DNA from: an uncultured Roseobacter sp.
Lineage (GTDB): Bacteria > Pseudomonadota > Alphaproteobacteria > Rhodobacterales > Rhodobacteraceae
DNA length: 64,000 nt
NCBI RefSeq assembly: GCF_947492555.1
Contig: NZ_CANLNE010000003.1
Location: 124,001-188,000, forward strand
Direction of reading: 5' to 3'
Part shown: in pieces, positions 1-7,502 of the stretch
Layout: each line of letters starts with the position of its first letter
Position numbering within the stretch: position 1 is the first letter of the stretch
Notes under the pieces: generated by a model
The model's database searches: none
The model's input: only the letters and a program-made list of their open reading frames with translations
What the model was told of the DNA's origin: nothing
Translations under genes and position numbers: made by a program

Positions 1-1169
1 AGCCCGCTGATCTGTGGCAAGAGTCGGGCCGCTACAACGCTTATGGTCCCGAGATGCTGCGTATTCGCGACCGGCATGATCGCGACATGCTCTATGGTCC
101 GACCAATGAAGAGATGATCACCGATATCTTCCGGTCGCACATCAGCAGCTACAAAGATCTGCCGATGACGCTCTATCACATCCAGTGGAAATTCCGCGAC
201 GAGATGCGCCCCAGGTTCGGGGTGATGCGCGGCCGCGAATTCCTGATGAAGGACGGGTACAACTTTGATCTGACCAAGGAAGACGCGCTGCACGCCTACA
301 ACCGCCATCTCGTCACCTATCTGCGGACTTATGAGCGGATGGGCCTGCAGGCGATCCCGATGCGTGCCGACAGCGGACCTATCGGGGGCGACAACACGCA
401 TGAATTCCTCGTGCTGGCGGAAACCGGTGAGTCGGAGGTTTTCTACGACAGCGCCGTGACCGATCTGACGTTCGGAGACCGCGAGATTGACTACGACAGT
501 GTCGAGCAATGCGCAGGCGTTCTGGAGGAATTCACCTCCAGATACGCCCGCACGGATGAGACCCATGACGCGGCGCTGTTCGATCAGGTGCCCGAAGAAC
601 GCCGCCGCACTGCGCGCGGCATTGAGGTGGGGCAGATTTTCTATTTCGGCACCAAGTACTCCGATGCCATGGGGGCCACGGTGCAAGGGCCCGACGGCAA
701 GCCGACCCCCGTGCATATGGGCAGCCACGGTATCGGTGTCAGTCGTCTGGTGGGCGCGATCATCGAGGCCAGCCACGACGACAAGGGCATCATCTGGCCC
801 GAAGGCGTGACGCCCTATCACTGCGGTATTGTCAATCTCAAGCAGGGGGATGCGGAAGCCGATGCCGCCTGCGAGAACCTCTACGCCAGCCTGACAGCGC
901 TCGGGCTGGAACCGCTCTATGATGATCGAGATGAACGTGCAGGCGGCAAATTCGCCACGATGGACCTGATCGGTCTGCCCTGGCGGATCACCGTCGGGCC
1001 GCGTGGCTTGAAAAACGGGGTGGTGGAGCTGACCAGCCGCCGGACCGGGGAGAGCGAAGAATTGCCACAGGAACAGGCCGTCAAGAAGATTGCCGAGATT
1101 TACAGCGGGCATCGGTCGAGCGAGCACGTGCAGATGATGGGCAAACGGTCATTCCACACCTACATCTGA
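1..1169 (+). CDS. proS: Prolyl-tRNA synthetase, 3' part (start outside window)
   Basis: Charges tRNA-Pro with proline in the cytoplasm. The reading frame is open from base 3 to the stop, so the gene begins upstream of the window; about 388 residues are visible. Class II synthetase signatures are present: motif 2 around [10 protein letters not shown] followed by the [12 protein letters not shown] stretch, a motif 3 segment [13 protein letters not shown], and a C-terminal anticodon-binding domain starting near [10 protein letters not shown]. Only a short linker separates motif 2 from motif 3, so this is the short alphaproteobacterial type without the roughly 180-residue editing insert of the E. 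coli enzyme. The following gene starts about 70 bases downstream on the same strand. Confidence 0.96.
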   Translation, partial: PADLWQESGRYNAYGPEMLRIRDRHDRDMLYGPTNEEMITDIFRSHISSYKDLPMTLYHIQWKFRDEMRPRFGVMRGREFLMKDGYNFDLTKEDALHAYNRHLVTYLRTYERMGLQAIPMRADSGPIGGDNTHEFLVLAETGESEVFYDSAVTDLTFGDREIDYDSVEQCAGVLEEFTSRYARTDETHDAALFDQVPEERRRTARGIEVGQIFYFGTKYSDAMGATVQGPDGKPTPVHMGSHGIGVSRLVGAIIEASHDDKGIIWPEGVTPYHCGIVNLKQGDAEADAACENLYASLTALGLEPLYDDRDERAGGKFATMDLIGLPWRITVGPRGLKNGVVELTSRRTGESEELPQEQAVKKIAEIYSGHRSSEHVQMMGKRSFHTYI

Positions 1170-1239
1170 GGCTTTGCGGCAGGTCGCGCTTCTGTTAAAC
1201 TGACACCCGTGCCGCCGGGGGGCGAGCAGGAGCGCAGAC

Positions 1240-1737
1240 ATGATCCTTCGCGCAGTGACCTTGGCCGTCGGGCTGACCGGTGCCTTTGGGGCCGCACAAT
1301 TCCCCGCCTATTCACAGCAATACATGCAACGCCTTGGCGGAGCAGTGGATGCGCTGGCGCAGGTCGTGGCCGATTTCGATGCCTCGGCCGCCAAGGAAGG
1401 TCTCAGCCGTGCCGAAGCCCTCGCGCAGATGCGCGGCACCGCCTTTGTCGAACGCCGCCGGGCCGACATGATCCGCACCTTTGACCGTCATGCGCGCCTG
1501 CGCGGCGATCTCGTGGTGCTGCAGGGACAGGGGCCGTTCATGCGGGCCTATCATGCCACGCATCTGACGGACGCGGAAATTGCAAAGCGCGCCTGGCAGG
1601 CATTTCAGCCGGCCTTTCCCTTGACGCTGGCCACTGGGCTTTTTGCCTTTGCGGGATTTGTTACGTCGACTTTCCTGCTTGGTTTGATGCTTGCCTTGCT
1701 CCGCTGGCCGCTGCGTCGCAGGTCATTGCCTGCTTGA
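1240..1737 (+). CDS. DUF2937 family membrane protein
   Basis: A 165-residue protein of unknown function that resembles the DUF2937 family of alphaproteobacteria. It has a hydrophobic N-terminus (residues 1-20), an amphipathic charged middle (about 30-110) with a predicted helical look, and a strong C-terminal membrane segment (about 125-155, AFAGFVTSTFLLGLMLALLR) ending in basic residues. GGGGGGCGAGCAGGAG-like purine-rich sequence lies upstream of the ATG. It sits between proS and the lol genes on the same strand, 52 bases before the lol permease start, so cotranscription is likely. A role in the envelope is possible from topology only. Confidence 0.75.
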   Translation: MILRAVTLAVGLTGAFGAAQFPAYSQQYMQRLGGAVDALAQVVADFDASAAKEGLSRAEALAQMRGTAFVERRRADMIRTFDRHARLRGDLVVLQGQGPFMRAYHATHLTDAEIAKRAWQAFQPAFPLTLATGLFAFAGFVTSTFLLGLMLALLRWPLRRRSLPA

Positions 1738-1789
1738 CCCTCTGCCGCCAAAGCATCAGGTTGCGCGCAACCACGGATCAAGGAAAAGC

Positions 1790-3076
1790 ATGGCTTCTTC
1801 AACCGCGCCTTTTGCGCCTTTCGAATGGATGATCGCCTGGCGCTACCTGCGGGCGCGTCGCGCCGAGGGCGGGGTCAGCGTGATGACCTGGATCAGCCTG
1901 ATCGGCATCACCCTCGCCGTCTTCGCCCTGATTGCCACATTGGCCGTCCGCTCCGGCTTTCGGGCGGAGTTCGTCGATACGATCCTCGGCGCCAATGCCC
2001 ATGTCACGATCTATTCGCTGGGACAGGTAACCGAGAACGGGCAGATCGACCGCTCCATTTCCGAGTACAACGCTCTTGCCGACCGTCTGGCCGCCGTGCC
2101 CGGTGTCACGCGCGCAGCACCGCTGATCAAGGGGCAGGTCATGGCGGCCAATCAGGGCCGCAATGCTGGCGTCGAGATCTTCGGGATCGACGCTGCCGAT
2201 CTACAAACCCTGCCGCGCATTGCCAATCCCGACACCGCGCGGGGTGACATCGCCGATTTTGACGAAGGGATTGCGCTTGGGTCCGGCGTGGCGCGGGAAC
2301 TCGGTGTGGGTATCGGAGACAAGGTGCGGTTGATCTCTCCGAATGGGGTCAAAACCGCCTTTGGCACATCCCCACGCGTGAACGCCTATGACGTCACCTA
2401 TATCTTCAGCGCGGGGCGCTATGACATCGACCGCACCCGAGCTTATCTGCCATTCTCTGAGGCGCAATTATTTTTTAATAGAGAGGGTTTGGCAGATGAA
2501 ATTGAAGTGATGGTTGAGGTGCCGGAGCAAGTGGATGCACTCTCTCCGACCCTGCTGGCGGCTGCGGGAGAACGGGCACAGGTCTGGACCTGGCGCGATG
2601 CCTCCGGCGGGTTTCTCCGCGCGCTGGAAGTGGAGGACAATGTGATGTTCGTCATCCTGTCCATTCTGGTTTTGATCGCCGCGATGAACATCGTCTCCGG
2701 GCTGATCATGCTGGTCAAGAACAAGGGGCGGGACATCGGTATCCTGCGGACCATGGGGCTCAGCCAGGCATCGGTCATGCGTGTGTTTTTCATCTGCGGG
2801 GCCTTTACCGGGCTTTTGGGTACGCTCTTCGGTGTGATCCTCGGCTCTCTTTTTGCGCTCTACATTGACCCGATTTTCTCATTCGTGAACGTTATGATGG
2901 GCGGCGGTGTCTGGGATCCGTCCATTCGCGGCATCTACGCGCTACCTGCGGAGCTGCACTTGACCGATGTGCTGTCTGCGGTTGCCCTGTCGCTGGGGCT
3001 CTCCTTTGTGGTCACAATCTTCCCGGCCCGCCGTGCCGCCCGGATGAACCCTGTCGAGGCTCTGCGGTATGAGTGA
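1790..3076 (+). CDS. lolC: Lipoprotein-releasing ABC transporter permease (LolC/LolE family)
   Basis: Inner-membrane permease of the Lol system, which extracts outer-membrane-sorted lipoproteins from the inner membrane and hands them to LolA. The protein is 428 residues with the FtsX-family layout: an N-terminal membrane helix (about 30-52), a large periplasmic domain (about 53-285) and three C-terminal helices, ending in the family-typical [17 protein letters not shown] tail. The frame is open further upstream, but ATG 1790 has AAGGAAAAG directly before it and gives the expected N-terminus. Only one permease gene is present, as in many alphaproteobacteria where one LolC/E-type subunit probably homodimerises. 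It overlaps lolD by 8 bases. Confidence 0.93.
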   Translation: MASSTAPFAPFEWMIAWRYLRARRAEGGVSVMTWISLIGITLAVFALIATLAVRSGFRAEFVDTILGANAHVTIYSLGQVTENGQIDRSISEYNALADRLAAVPGVTRAAPLIKGQVMAANQGRNAGVEIFGIDAADLQTLPRIANPDTARGDIADFDEGIALGSGVARELGVGIGDKVRLISPNGVKTAFGTSPRVNAYDVTYIFSAGRYDIDRTRAYLPFSEAQLFFNREGLADEIEVMVEVPEQVDALSPTLLAAAGERAQVWTWRDASGGFLRALEVEDNVMFVILSILVLIAAMNIVSGLIMLVKNKGRDIGILRTMGLSQASVMRVFFICGAFTGLLGTLFGVILGSLFALYIDPIFSFVNVMMGGGVWDPSIRGIYALPAELHLTDVLSAVALSLGLSFVVTIFPARRAARMNPVEALRYE

Positions 3077-3752
3077 CGCCGTCCTGACGCTGAGCGGGAT
3101 CGAGAAATCCTACAACCGGGGTCTGCCCGGCGAGGTCACGGTGTTGCGCGGTATCGATCTGACGGTTGCCAAGGGGGAGGTTGTGGCCCTTGTGGCACCT
3201 TCCGGTGCGGGCAAGTCAACCCTTCTGCATATCGCGGGGCTGCTCGACACCGCGGATCAGGGCCGCGTGGAAATTGACGGGCAGGATATGACGCGCCTGT
3301 CCGACAACCGGCGAACTGCGGTGCGGCGTGCCGATGTCGGTTTTGTCTACCAGTTCCATCACCTGCTCCCGGAATTCTCCGCAGCTGAAAACATTCTCTT
3401 GCCGCAACTGGCCAATGGCACGCCGCGTAGCAAGGCCGAAACCCGGGCGCGCGAGCTGTTGGACCGCGTGGGTATCGCGCCGCGTGCCTCCCACCGGCCA
3501 GCGGCCTTGTCCGGGGGCGAACAACAGCGCGTGGCCTTTTGCCGTGCGCTGGCGAACCAGCCAAAGCTGCTTTTGGCGGATGAACCAACCGGGAACCTTG
3601 ACCCTGAAACCTCTGATCAGGTCTTTGACGCCCTGATGGAGCTTGTGCGCGGCACCGGGCTTTCAGCTGTGATTGCGACCCACAACATGGAGCTGGCCGC
3701 GCGGATGGATCGCCAGATCCGACTTGACGCTGGCCGGTTGACGCCAGCCTAG
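3069..3752 (+). CDS. lolD: Lipoprotein-releasing ABC transporter ATPase LolD
   Basis: ATPase that drives the adjacent Lol permease. The 227-residue protein has a Walker A motif APSGAGKST (about 43-51), a Q-loop region around [12 protein letters not shown], the ABC signature [11 protein letters not shown] (about 148-157), Walker [13 protein letters not shown] and an H-loop ATHN. The LolD-type insert [11 protein letters not shown] after the Q-loop supports lipoprotein export over other ABC roles. The start ATG lies inside the end of the permease gene (8-base overlap), a sign of translational coupling. A short TCAAGC-AAC-GCTTGA hairpin follows the stop but lacks a T-run. Confidence 0.95.
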   Translation: MSDAVLTLSGIEKSYNRGLPGEVTVLRGIDLTVAKGEVVALVAPSGAGKSTLLHIAGLLDTADQGRVEIDGQDMTRLSDNRRTAVRRADVGFVYQFHHLLPEFSAAENILLPQLANGTPRSKAETRARELLDRVGIAPRASHRPAALSGGEQQRVAFCRALANQPKLLLADEPTGNLDPETSDQVFDALMELVRGTGLSAVIATHNMELAARMDRQIRLDAGRLTPA

Positions 3753-3827
3753 CCATATCAAGCAACGCTTGACGGCCCGTTCCTCTTTCGACCAACCTGC
3801 ATTCGGACAGGGTCAAGGAAAGAATAC

Positions 3828-4823
3828 ATGGGTCACCACACGCTGGATGAGATTGAAAGCCTTACAAAAAAGGCGTTGCTGGCCCATGGGGCAACGCCCT
3901 TCGCGGCAACCGAAGTTGCACGGGCCGTGCGGGCAGCGGAAGGTCACGGTAATAAGATTTGCGGCCTTTACTACGTCGAAAGCTATTGCCTTCAGCTTGA
4001 AAGCGGACGGGTCATCGGGGACGCGGCCCCTGTGGTCAGCACGCCGCGACCGGCGGCCTTGCATGTAGACGCGCAGTTCGGTTTTGCGCAACCCGCCTTT
4101 GCGTTGGGATTGATCCCCGGGTTGGACGCAGCCCGACAGTTCGGGACCGCCACGCTCGCCATTGGGCACGCACATACCTGTACGTCGCTGGGGTACTTTA
4201 CCGAACAGATTGCCCGCGCCGGGTTCATTGGTATCGGCTTTACAAATGCCTCTCCCATTGTCGCGGCGCCGGATGGCAAAACCCGGGTGATCGGAACCAA
4301 TCCGATCGCGTTTTCGGTGCCGGACGGGGCCGGCGGCCTGGCCATGCAGTTCGATCAATCGACGACAACCGTTGCTCTGGGCAAGATCACCATGGCCAAG
4401 GCGCTGGGGCAGCAGATCCCCCTGGGGTGGGCGCTGGACAAGGATGGTGCGCCGACCACGGACCCGGAGGCGGCCCTGCAGGGATCGCTTGTCTCCATGG
4501 GGGGATACAAGGGATGGGGCTTTGGCCTGATGGCAGAGATACTCGCTGCGGGGATGACGGGCTCTGTCCTGTCCGCCAGTGTCAAACCGCTCAAGGCGCC
4601 GGTCGGGCCGCCACATGATCTGGGACAGTTCTACATCCTGATCGATCCGGGTACATCAGCGGAGTTCGAAGCGCGCCTCGCAGCGCTGGGGCAATTGGTG
4701 TCGCAGGACGACGGCGCGCGGATGCCGGGGCAAAACAGACGGATGGCGGATGAGGTCGCAGTTGACGCGAGCACATGGTCCCGCCTGAAGGAACTGACCG
4801 AGGGCCCTACACCTTCTGCGTAA
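3828..4823 (+). CDS. Malate/L-lactate dehydrogenase family (Ldh_2) oxidoreductase
   Basis: A 331-residue NAD(P)-dependent reductase of the Ldh_2 fold, a family that includes malate, sulfolactate and ureidoglycolate dehydrogenases and the delta1-piperideine/pyrroline-2-carboxylate reductases. Family marks are an N-terminal helical region with the RAVRAAEGHGN turn (the usual E-x-x-G-x-x-S-HG area), the histidine-containing GHAHTCTSLGYFTEQIARAG segment, GTNPIAFSVP, and the C-terminal GGYKGWGFGLMAEILAAG motif. AAGGAAAG precedes the ATG. The histidine segment departs from the commoner HFGAAGYY form, so the substrate cannot be read from sequence; an imino-acid reductase is one option. Its 3' end overlaps the convergent DMT gene by 17 bases. 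Confidence 0.85.
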   Translation: MGHHTLDEIESLTKKALLAHGATPFAATEVARAVRAAEGHGNKICGLYYVESYCLQLESGRVIGDAAPVVSTPRPAALHVDAQFGFAQPAFALGLIPGLDAARQFGTATLAIGHAHTCTSLGYFTEQIARAGFIGIGFTNASPIVAAPDGKTRVIGTNPIAFSVPDGAGGLAMQFDQSTTTVALGKITMAKALGQQIPLGWALDKDGAPTTDPEAALQGSLVSMGGYKGWGFGLMAEILAAGMTGSVLSASVKPLKAPVGPPHDLGQFYILIDPGTSAEFEARLAALGQLVSQDDGARMPGQNRRMADEVAVDASTWSRLKELTEGPTPSA

Positions 4824-5241
4824 CGAAAACCCCTGCTGCCATGAGCGCGATGCCCAGGGCGCGGCTGGCATCCATCGGGGTCACGCGCGCGCCGAAAAGC
4901 CCGAAGTGATCGATCATCGCGGTGCTGATCAACTGCCCGAGCAGCACGAAGAACACCGCATTTCCGACCCCGAAATTCGGCGCAACAAAGGTGATGGACA
5001 GCACGTAGAAAGCGATCAACACCCCGGCCAGCAACAGATGCCGAGGGGCCGATGCGACCTTGGCCAAAGCCTGCGGCCCGGTCACGACCATCACCACCGC
5101 ACAGGTCAAAAAGGCGATGGTGAATAGCACGGTGGCCGCCGCCGCTGGCGATCCGATGCGCACGCCAAGGGCCGCGTTCAACGCCGCAAGCACGGGGATG
5201 CCGATCCCGGCCAGCAACATGATTACAGCGTAATGAGCCAT
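4807..5241 (-). CDS. Small DMT-family permease (DUF606/YdcZ-like)
   Basis: A 144-residue integral membrane protein with about five hydrophobic segments (residues 4-24, 35-55, 69-90, 95-115 and 122-140), short charged loops and no soluble domain. Length and pattern fit the YdcZ/DUF606 branch of the drug/metabolite transporter superfamily, whose half-size proteins probably dimerise. The motif VGNAVFFVLLGQLISTA matches what I recall of that family. Substrate unknown. It is convergent with, and overlaps, the 3' end of the Ldh_2 gene, and diverges from the cytochrome c gene across a 113-base gap that must hold both promoters. Confidence 0.8.
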   Translation of the reverse strand: MAHYAVIMLLAGIGIPVLAALNAALGVRIGSPAAAATVLFTIAFLTCAVVMVVTGPQALAKVASAPRHLLLAGVLIAFYVLSITFVAPNFGVGNAVFFVLLGQLISTAMIDHFGLFGARVTPMDASRALGIALMAAGVFVTQKV

Positions 5242-5354
5242 TCATTCTTCTCCTATAGGCTGACGCGGAACAATTGCGACCATGGCGGCGCGGCATCGGA
5301 TCGGCAAGACCGATTGCACGGCGCTGCGTCAGGATGATCAAGCGTGAGGGTCAC

Positions 5355-5765
5355 ATGTCGATACGCATATGGTGGATAGGGTTGCTGGCGAGCGTCGCAG
5401 TGACAGGCTGCGGCGAGGGGCGGGACCGGACGGCATCCGGTGCCGCGCTCTTTGCGCAGAATTGTGCGGTCTGTCACGGTCAGGACGCGCGCGGCGGCGG
5501 CGGTGGCGGTGTCGAAGGATTGAGCAAGACGCCGCCGGACCTCACCGGCCTCTCTGCGCGTAATGGGGGAAGTTTCCCGGCGAAGGACGTGCTCGCCGTG
5601 CTCCAAGGCTATGCGGCCGATGGCCAGCGCGGGCGCCACATGGCCGGGTTCGCCGCCCTGCAAAGCGAGGACCGCAAGCGCGCCCGCCTTGACGGCGCAC
5701 GTATCCGCACCACGCCGCCGCTGGCGGATCTGCTGGTCTATCTGGAGGCTGTGCAGCGTCCCTGA
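5355..5765 (+). CDS. Lipoprotein c-type cytochrome
   Basis: A 136-residue monohaem cytochrome c anchored as a lipoprotein. The N-terminus is a signal peptide ending in a lipobox V-T-G-C with the lipidated cysteine at residue 19. The haem site CAVCH is at residues 37-41 and a likely distal ligand is Met96 in RGRHMAGF. A glycine-rich loop follows the haem motif. ATG 5355 is preceded by GAGGG; the frame is open upstream but that would add a non-hydrophobic leader. It probably carries electrons in the periplasm; the partner oxidase or dehydrogenase is not in the window. Its stop abuts the convergent gene at 5766. Confidence 0.88.
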   Translation: MSIRIWWIGLLASVAVTGCGEGRDRTASGAALFAQNCAVCHGQDARGGGGGGVEGLSKTPPDLTGLSARNGGSFPAKDVLAVLQGYAADGQRGRHMAGFAALQSEDRKRARLDGARIRTTPPLADLLVYLEAVQRP

Positions 5766-6443
5766 TCAGTGGCAAATGCCACCAATCTCCACACCATCCC
5801 AAGGCAGCAGCACGTCATGCGGGCGCGCCTTCGGCAGGGGGGCGACGGGCATCGCCCCTGAGATCAGCCGGTGCAGGCGTTCGGTGCGCGGCGCCGTGGG
5901 ATCAAGCGCGCGGCAGCAGACGAACTCCTCCATGATCGCGCCCTGCTGCTCAAAGCCGAAGTCGCTGAATTTCGGGTTGGTATCGAGATCGAAGAGATAC
6001 GGGTCCCGCGCACCGTCATGCTCAAACGCCGCGCGCAGGGGGGTATAGCCGGTCTCGCGACGGTTCTGCCATTGCCAGACATGCACCATCTCATGGGCAA
6101 AAAGCATGGTGGCGACGAGGCCGATCCGATCCGGATAGTCAGGCAGGTAGTCGTCGAGATACCAGTCCTTGTCAAAAAGGATGCGGTTCCAGAGCGCGAC
6201 GGCCGCGGGCTTGGAGGTCACGATCTCATCGGTGCGCGGCGGCAGGATGCGCTCGCGACAGGTGGTACGCGGGCGCGGCTCACGGCGGAAGGTGACGGCG
6301 CGGGTGGGCGCACCATCGACCAGCCGGACCTTGGCCGTGTCGAGCGTATCGCCATGGATCGTGCGGGCAAAAGCCTCTTCTGTGGGCGTCAACGGTCGCC
6401 CGCAGGCCGTGAGGATCATCAGGAAAAGGAGAGCAAATCGCAT
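5766..6443 (-). CDS. Putative HExxH-containing lipoprotein
   Basis: A 225-residue exported protein of unknown function. It starts with a short signal peptide and a lipobox L-T-A-C (Cys14). Residues 117-121 form HEMVH within AHEMVHVWQWQNRRETGY, the zinc-binding HExxH arrangement of gluzincin-like metallopeptidases; acidic residues at 172-173 (IMEEF) are candidates for a third ligand. The tail has two adjacent cysteines (CC near 176-177). Activity is inferred from the motif alone; many such proteins have unproven proteolysis. It converges exactly on the lipoprotein cytochrome c gene with no spacer. Confidence 0.7.
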   Translation of the reverse strand: MRFALLFLMILTACGRPLTPTEEAFARTIHGDTLDTAKVRLVDGAPTRAVTFRREPRPRTTCRERILPPRTDEIVTSKPAAVALWNRILFDKDWYLDDYLPDYPDRIGLVATMLFAHEMVHVWQWQNRRETGYTPLRAAFEHDGARDPYLFDLDTNPKFSDFGFEQQGAIMEEFVCCRALDPTAPRTERLHRLISGAMPVAPLPKARPHDVLLPWDGVEIGGICH

Positions 6444-6747
6444 GTTCTATGAGGGCCTGAAAAGCGCTGTCGGATCAAGCCCCCGCGGGCGCAGAACAAG
6501 CAAAAATGAACATCGGTGGAGTGGGCGAGTTTTGTGCAGGCAACGCATGACCTTCCGGCTGTGTGGCTATCATGCGAAACGGGTGAGCGAGGCTGTGCCC
6601 GACCTCGGGCCGGAGGGCGTCTTGTAGACGCTCCGGTGGAGCGTTTGAGCCCGGAGGGGGCGTGAGCCCCGGGGGGGCACGTATGTGCGCTCTCCCGTTG
6701 GGGGGTCGGGCGCGGCCCTAGGTGAGGTCTCGGGCACACATTTTACT
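6444..6747. other. 304-base gene-free gap with stacked hairpins
   Basis: No credible gene. The left half must hold the promoter of the leftward lipoprotein gene. The right half is very GC-rich and holds the hairpin cluster listed separately, and then GC content falls sharply at the end of the AT-rich orphan gene. No transfer RNA or insertion sequence ends are visible. Confidence 0.5.
6617..6688. repeat. Cluster of four short GC-rich hairpins
   Basis: Four small perfect stem-loops lie end to end: GCGTCT-TGT-AGACGC (6617-6631); CGCTCC-GGT-GGAGCG (6629-6643), whose left arm shares bases with the first stem so the two are alternatives; GGGGC-GTGA-GCCCC (6657-6670); and GCAC-GTAT-GTGC (6677-6688). 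None is followed by a T-run, so a simple terminator is unlikely. The pattern looks like a repeat-type intergenic element at the boundary of the AT-rich gene; other copies would have to be sought genome-wide. Confidence 0.6.
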
Positions 6748-7452
6748 TTAGTTCGTTTTCATGTCATCGCGTGGTTTTGGAAGCTTCTTTGGCTCTGCTT
6801 CTTCTTCAATTTGTTGTTGTCCTTCAACTTTTCGATAGGTTATCGTTAAGGCTTTCTGAATAGCACTAGCGATTGGTTGTGCGTCTTCGCCAATTCTCTT
6901 GACCAATTCACCTGCTTCGTATCCGGCAGCCAAGAAGGCTTCGAACCTAGATTTAGTCTTGAGTAGTTCATTCTCAATTTTCGAAATGTGGTGAAGAATA
7001 TTTCTCTTTTGCCATTCTAGTAGGCTCTTGGCTCCATTCACACAGAATCGCGCGCTACTCATTAAGGTTCTTATTTCGTCTTTCTCATCGTCATTCAGTT
7101 CAGCGTAGTCGAAAGCATCAACGTCTGCTTCATCTAGAAAGTGATCATCCAAGTTGTAAGCGACCAATGCATTGACAGCTGTCTCCAACGAAAGACGAAT
7201 TGAACTAAGATCGGAGTTCTCATCAGTTGTCGCGCTTTGTAGAACTATTCCTTTTAGATCTTCATCGCTTATCCTAGAGGCACAGCTATTGATTACCGCG
7301 AATGTGATCATCAGATCATTAGCGATGGAATGATTCTTCTTCTTTAATGCGAGAAAATTCGCGTTTCCCCCTTTTGTTGCACTTATGCCATGAAGCAAAG
7401 CAACTCTGAGTGCTTCCATGGGAGTCTTTGGAAGTGTTTTTAGGTTGAGCAT
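6748..7452 (-). CDS. AT-rich orphan gene, hypothetical protein
   Basis: A 234-residue cytoplasmic-looking protein that I do not recognise. It has no signal peptide or membrane segment. The C-terminal half (about 120-225) is strongly helical and charged, with a likely coiled coil (ILHHISKIENELLKTKSRFE) and a KKLPKPRDD tail. The DNA is clearly more AT-rich than all neighbours, and the protein is unusually rich in Asn, Lys, Ile and Ser, which points to horizontal acquisition. It lies downstream of parE on the same strand, 50 bases after the parE stop, and ends beside the hairpin cluster. A partner or immunity-type role is possible but unsupported. Confidence 0.75.
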   Translation of the reverse strand: MLNLKTLPKTPMEALRVALLHGISATKGGNANFLALKKKNHSIANDLMITFAVINSCASRISDEDLKGIVLQSATTDENSDLSSIRLSLETAVNALVAYNLDDHFLDEADVDAFDYAELNDDEKDEIRTLMSSARFCVNGAKSLLEWQKRNILHHISKIENELLKTKSRFEAFLAAGYEAGELVKRIGEDAQPIASAIQKALTITYRKVEGQQQIEEEAEPKKLPKPRDDMKTN

Positions 7453-7502
7453 CTATGAAACCCTTAGTCGGCTTAAAACAATGCTTCGTGATCTAGAACA
7501 GT

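Noticed and set aside
3758-3772. TCAAGC-AAC-GCTTGA hairpin after lolD as a terminator
   Set aside because: The stem is only 6 bp and no T-run follows.
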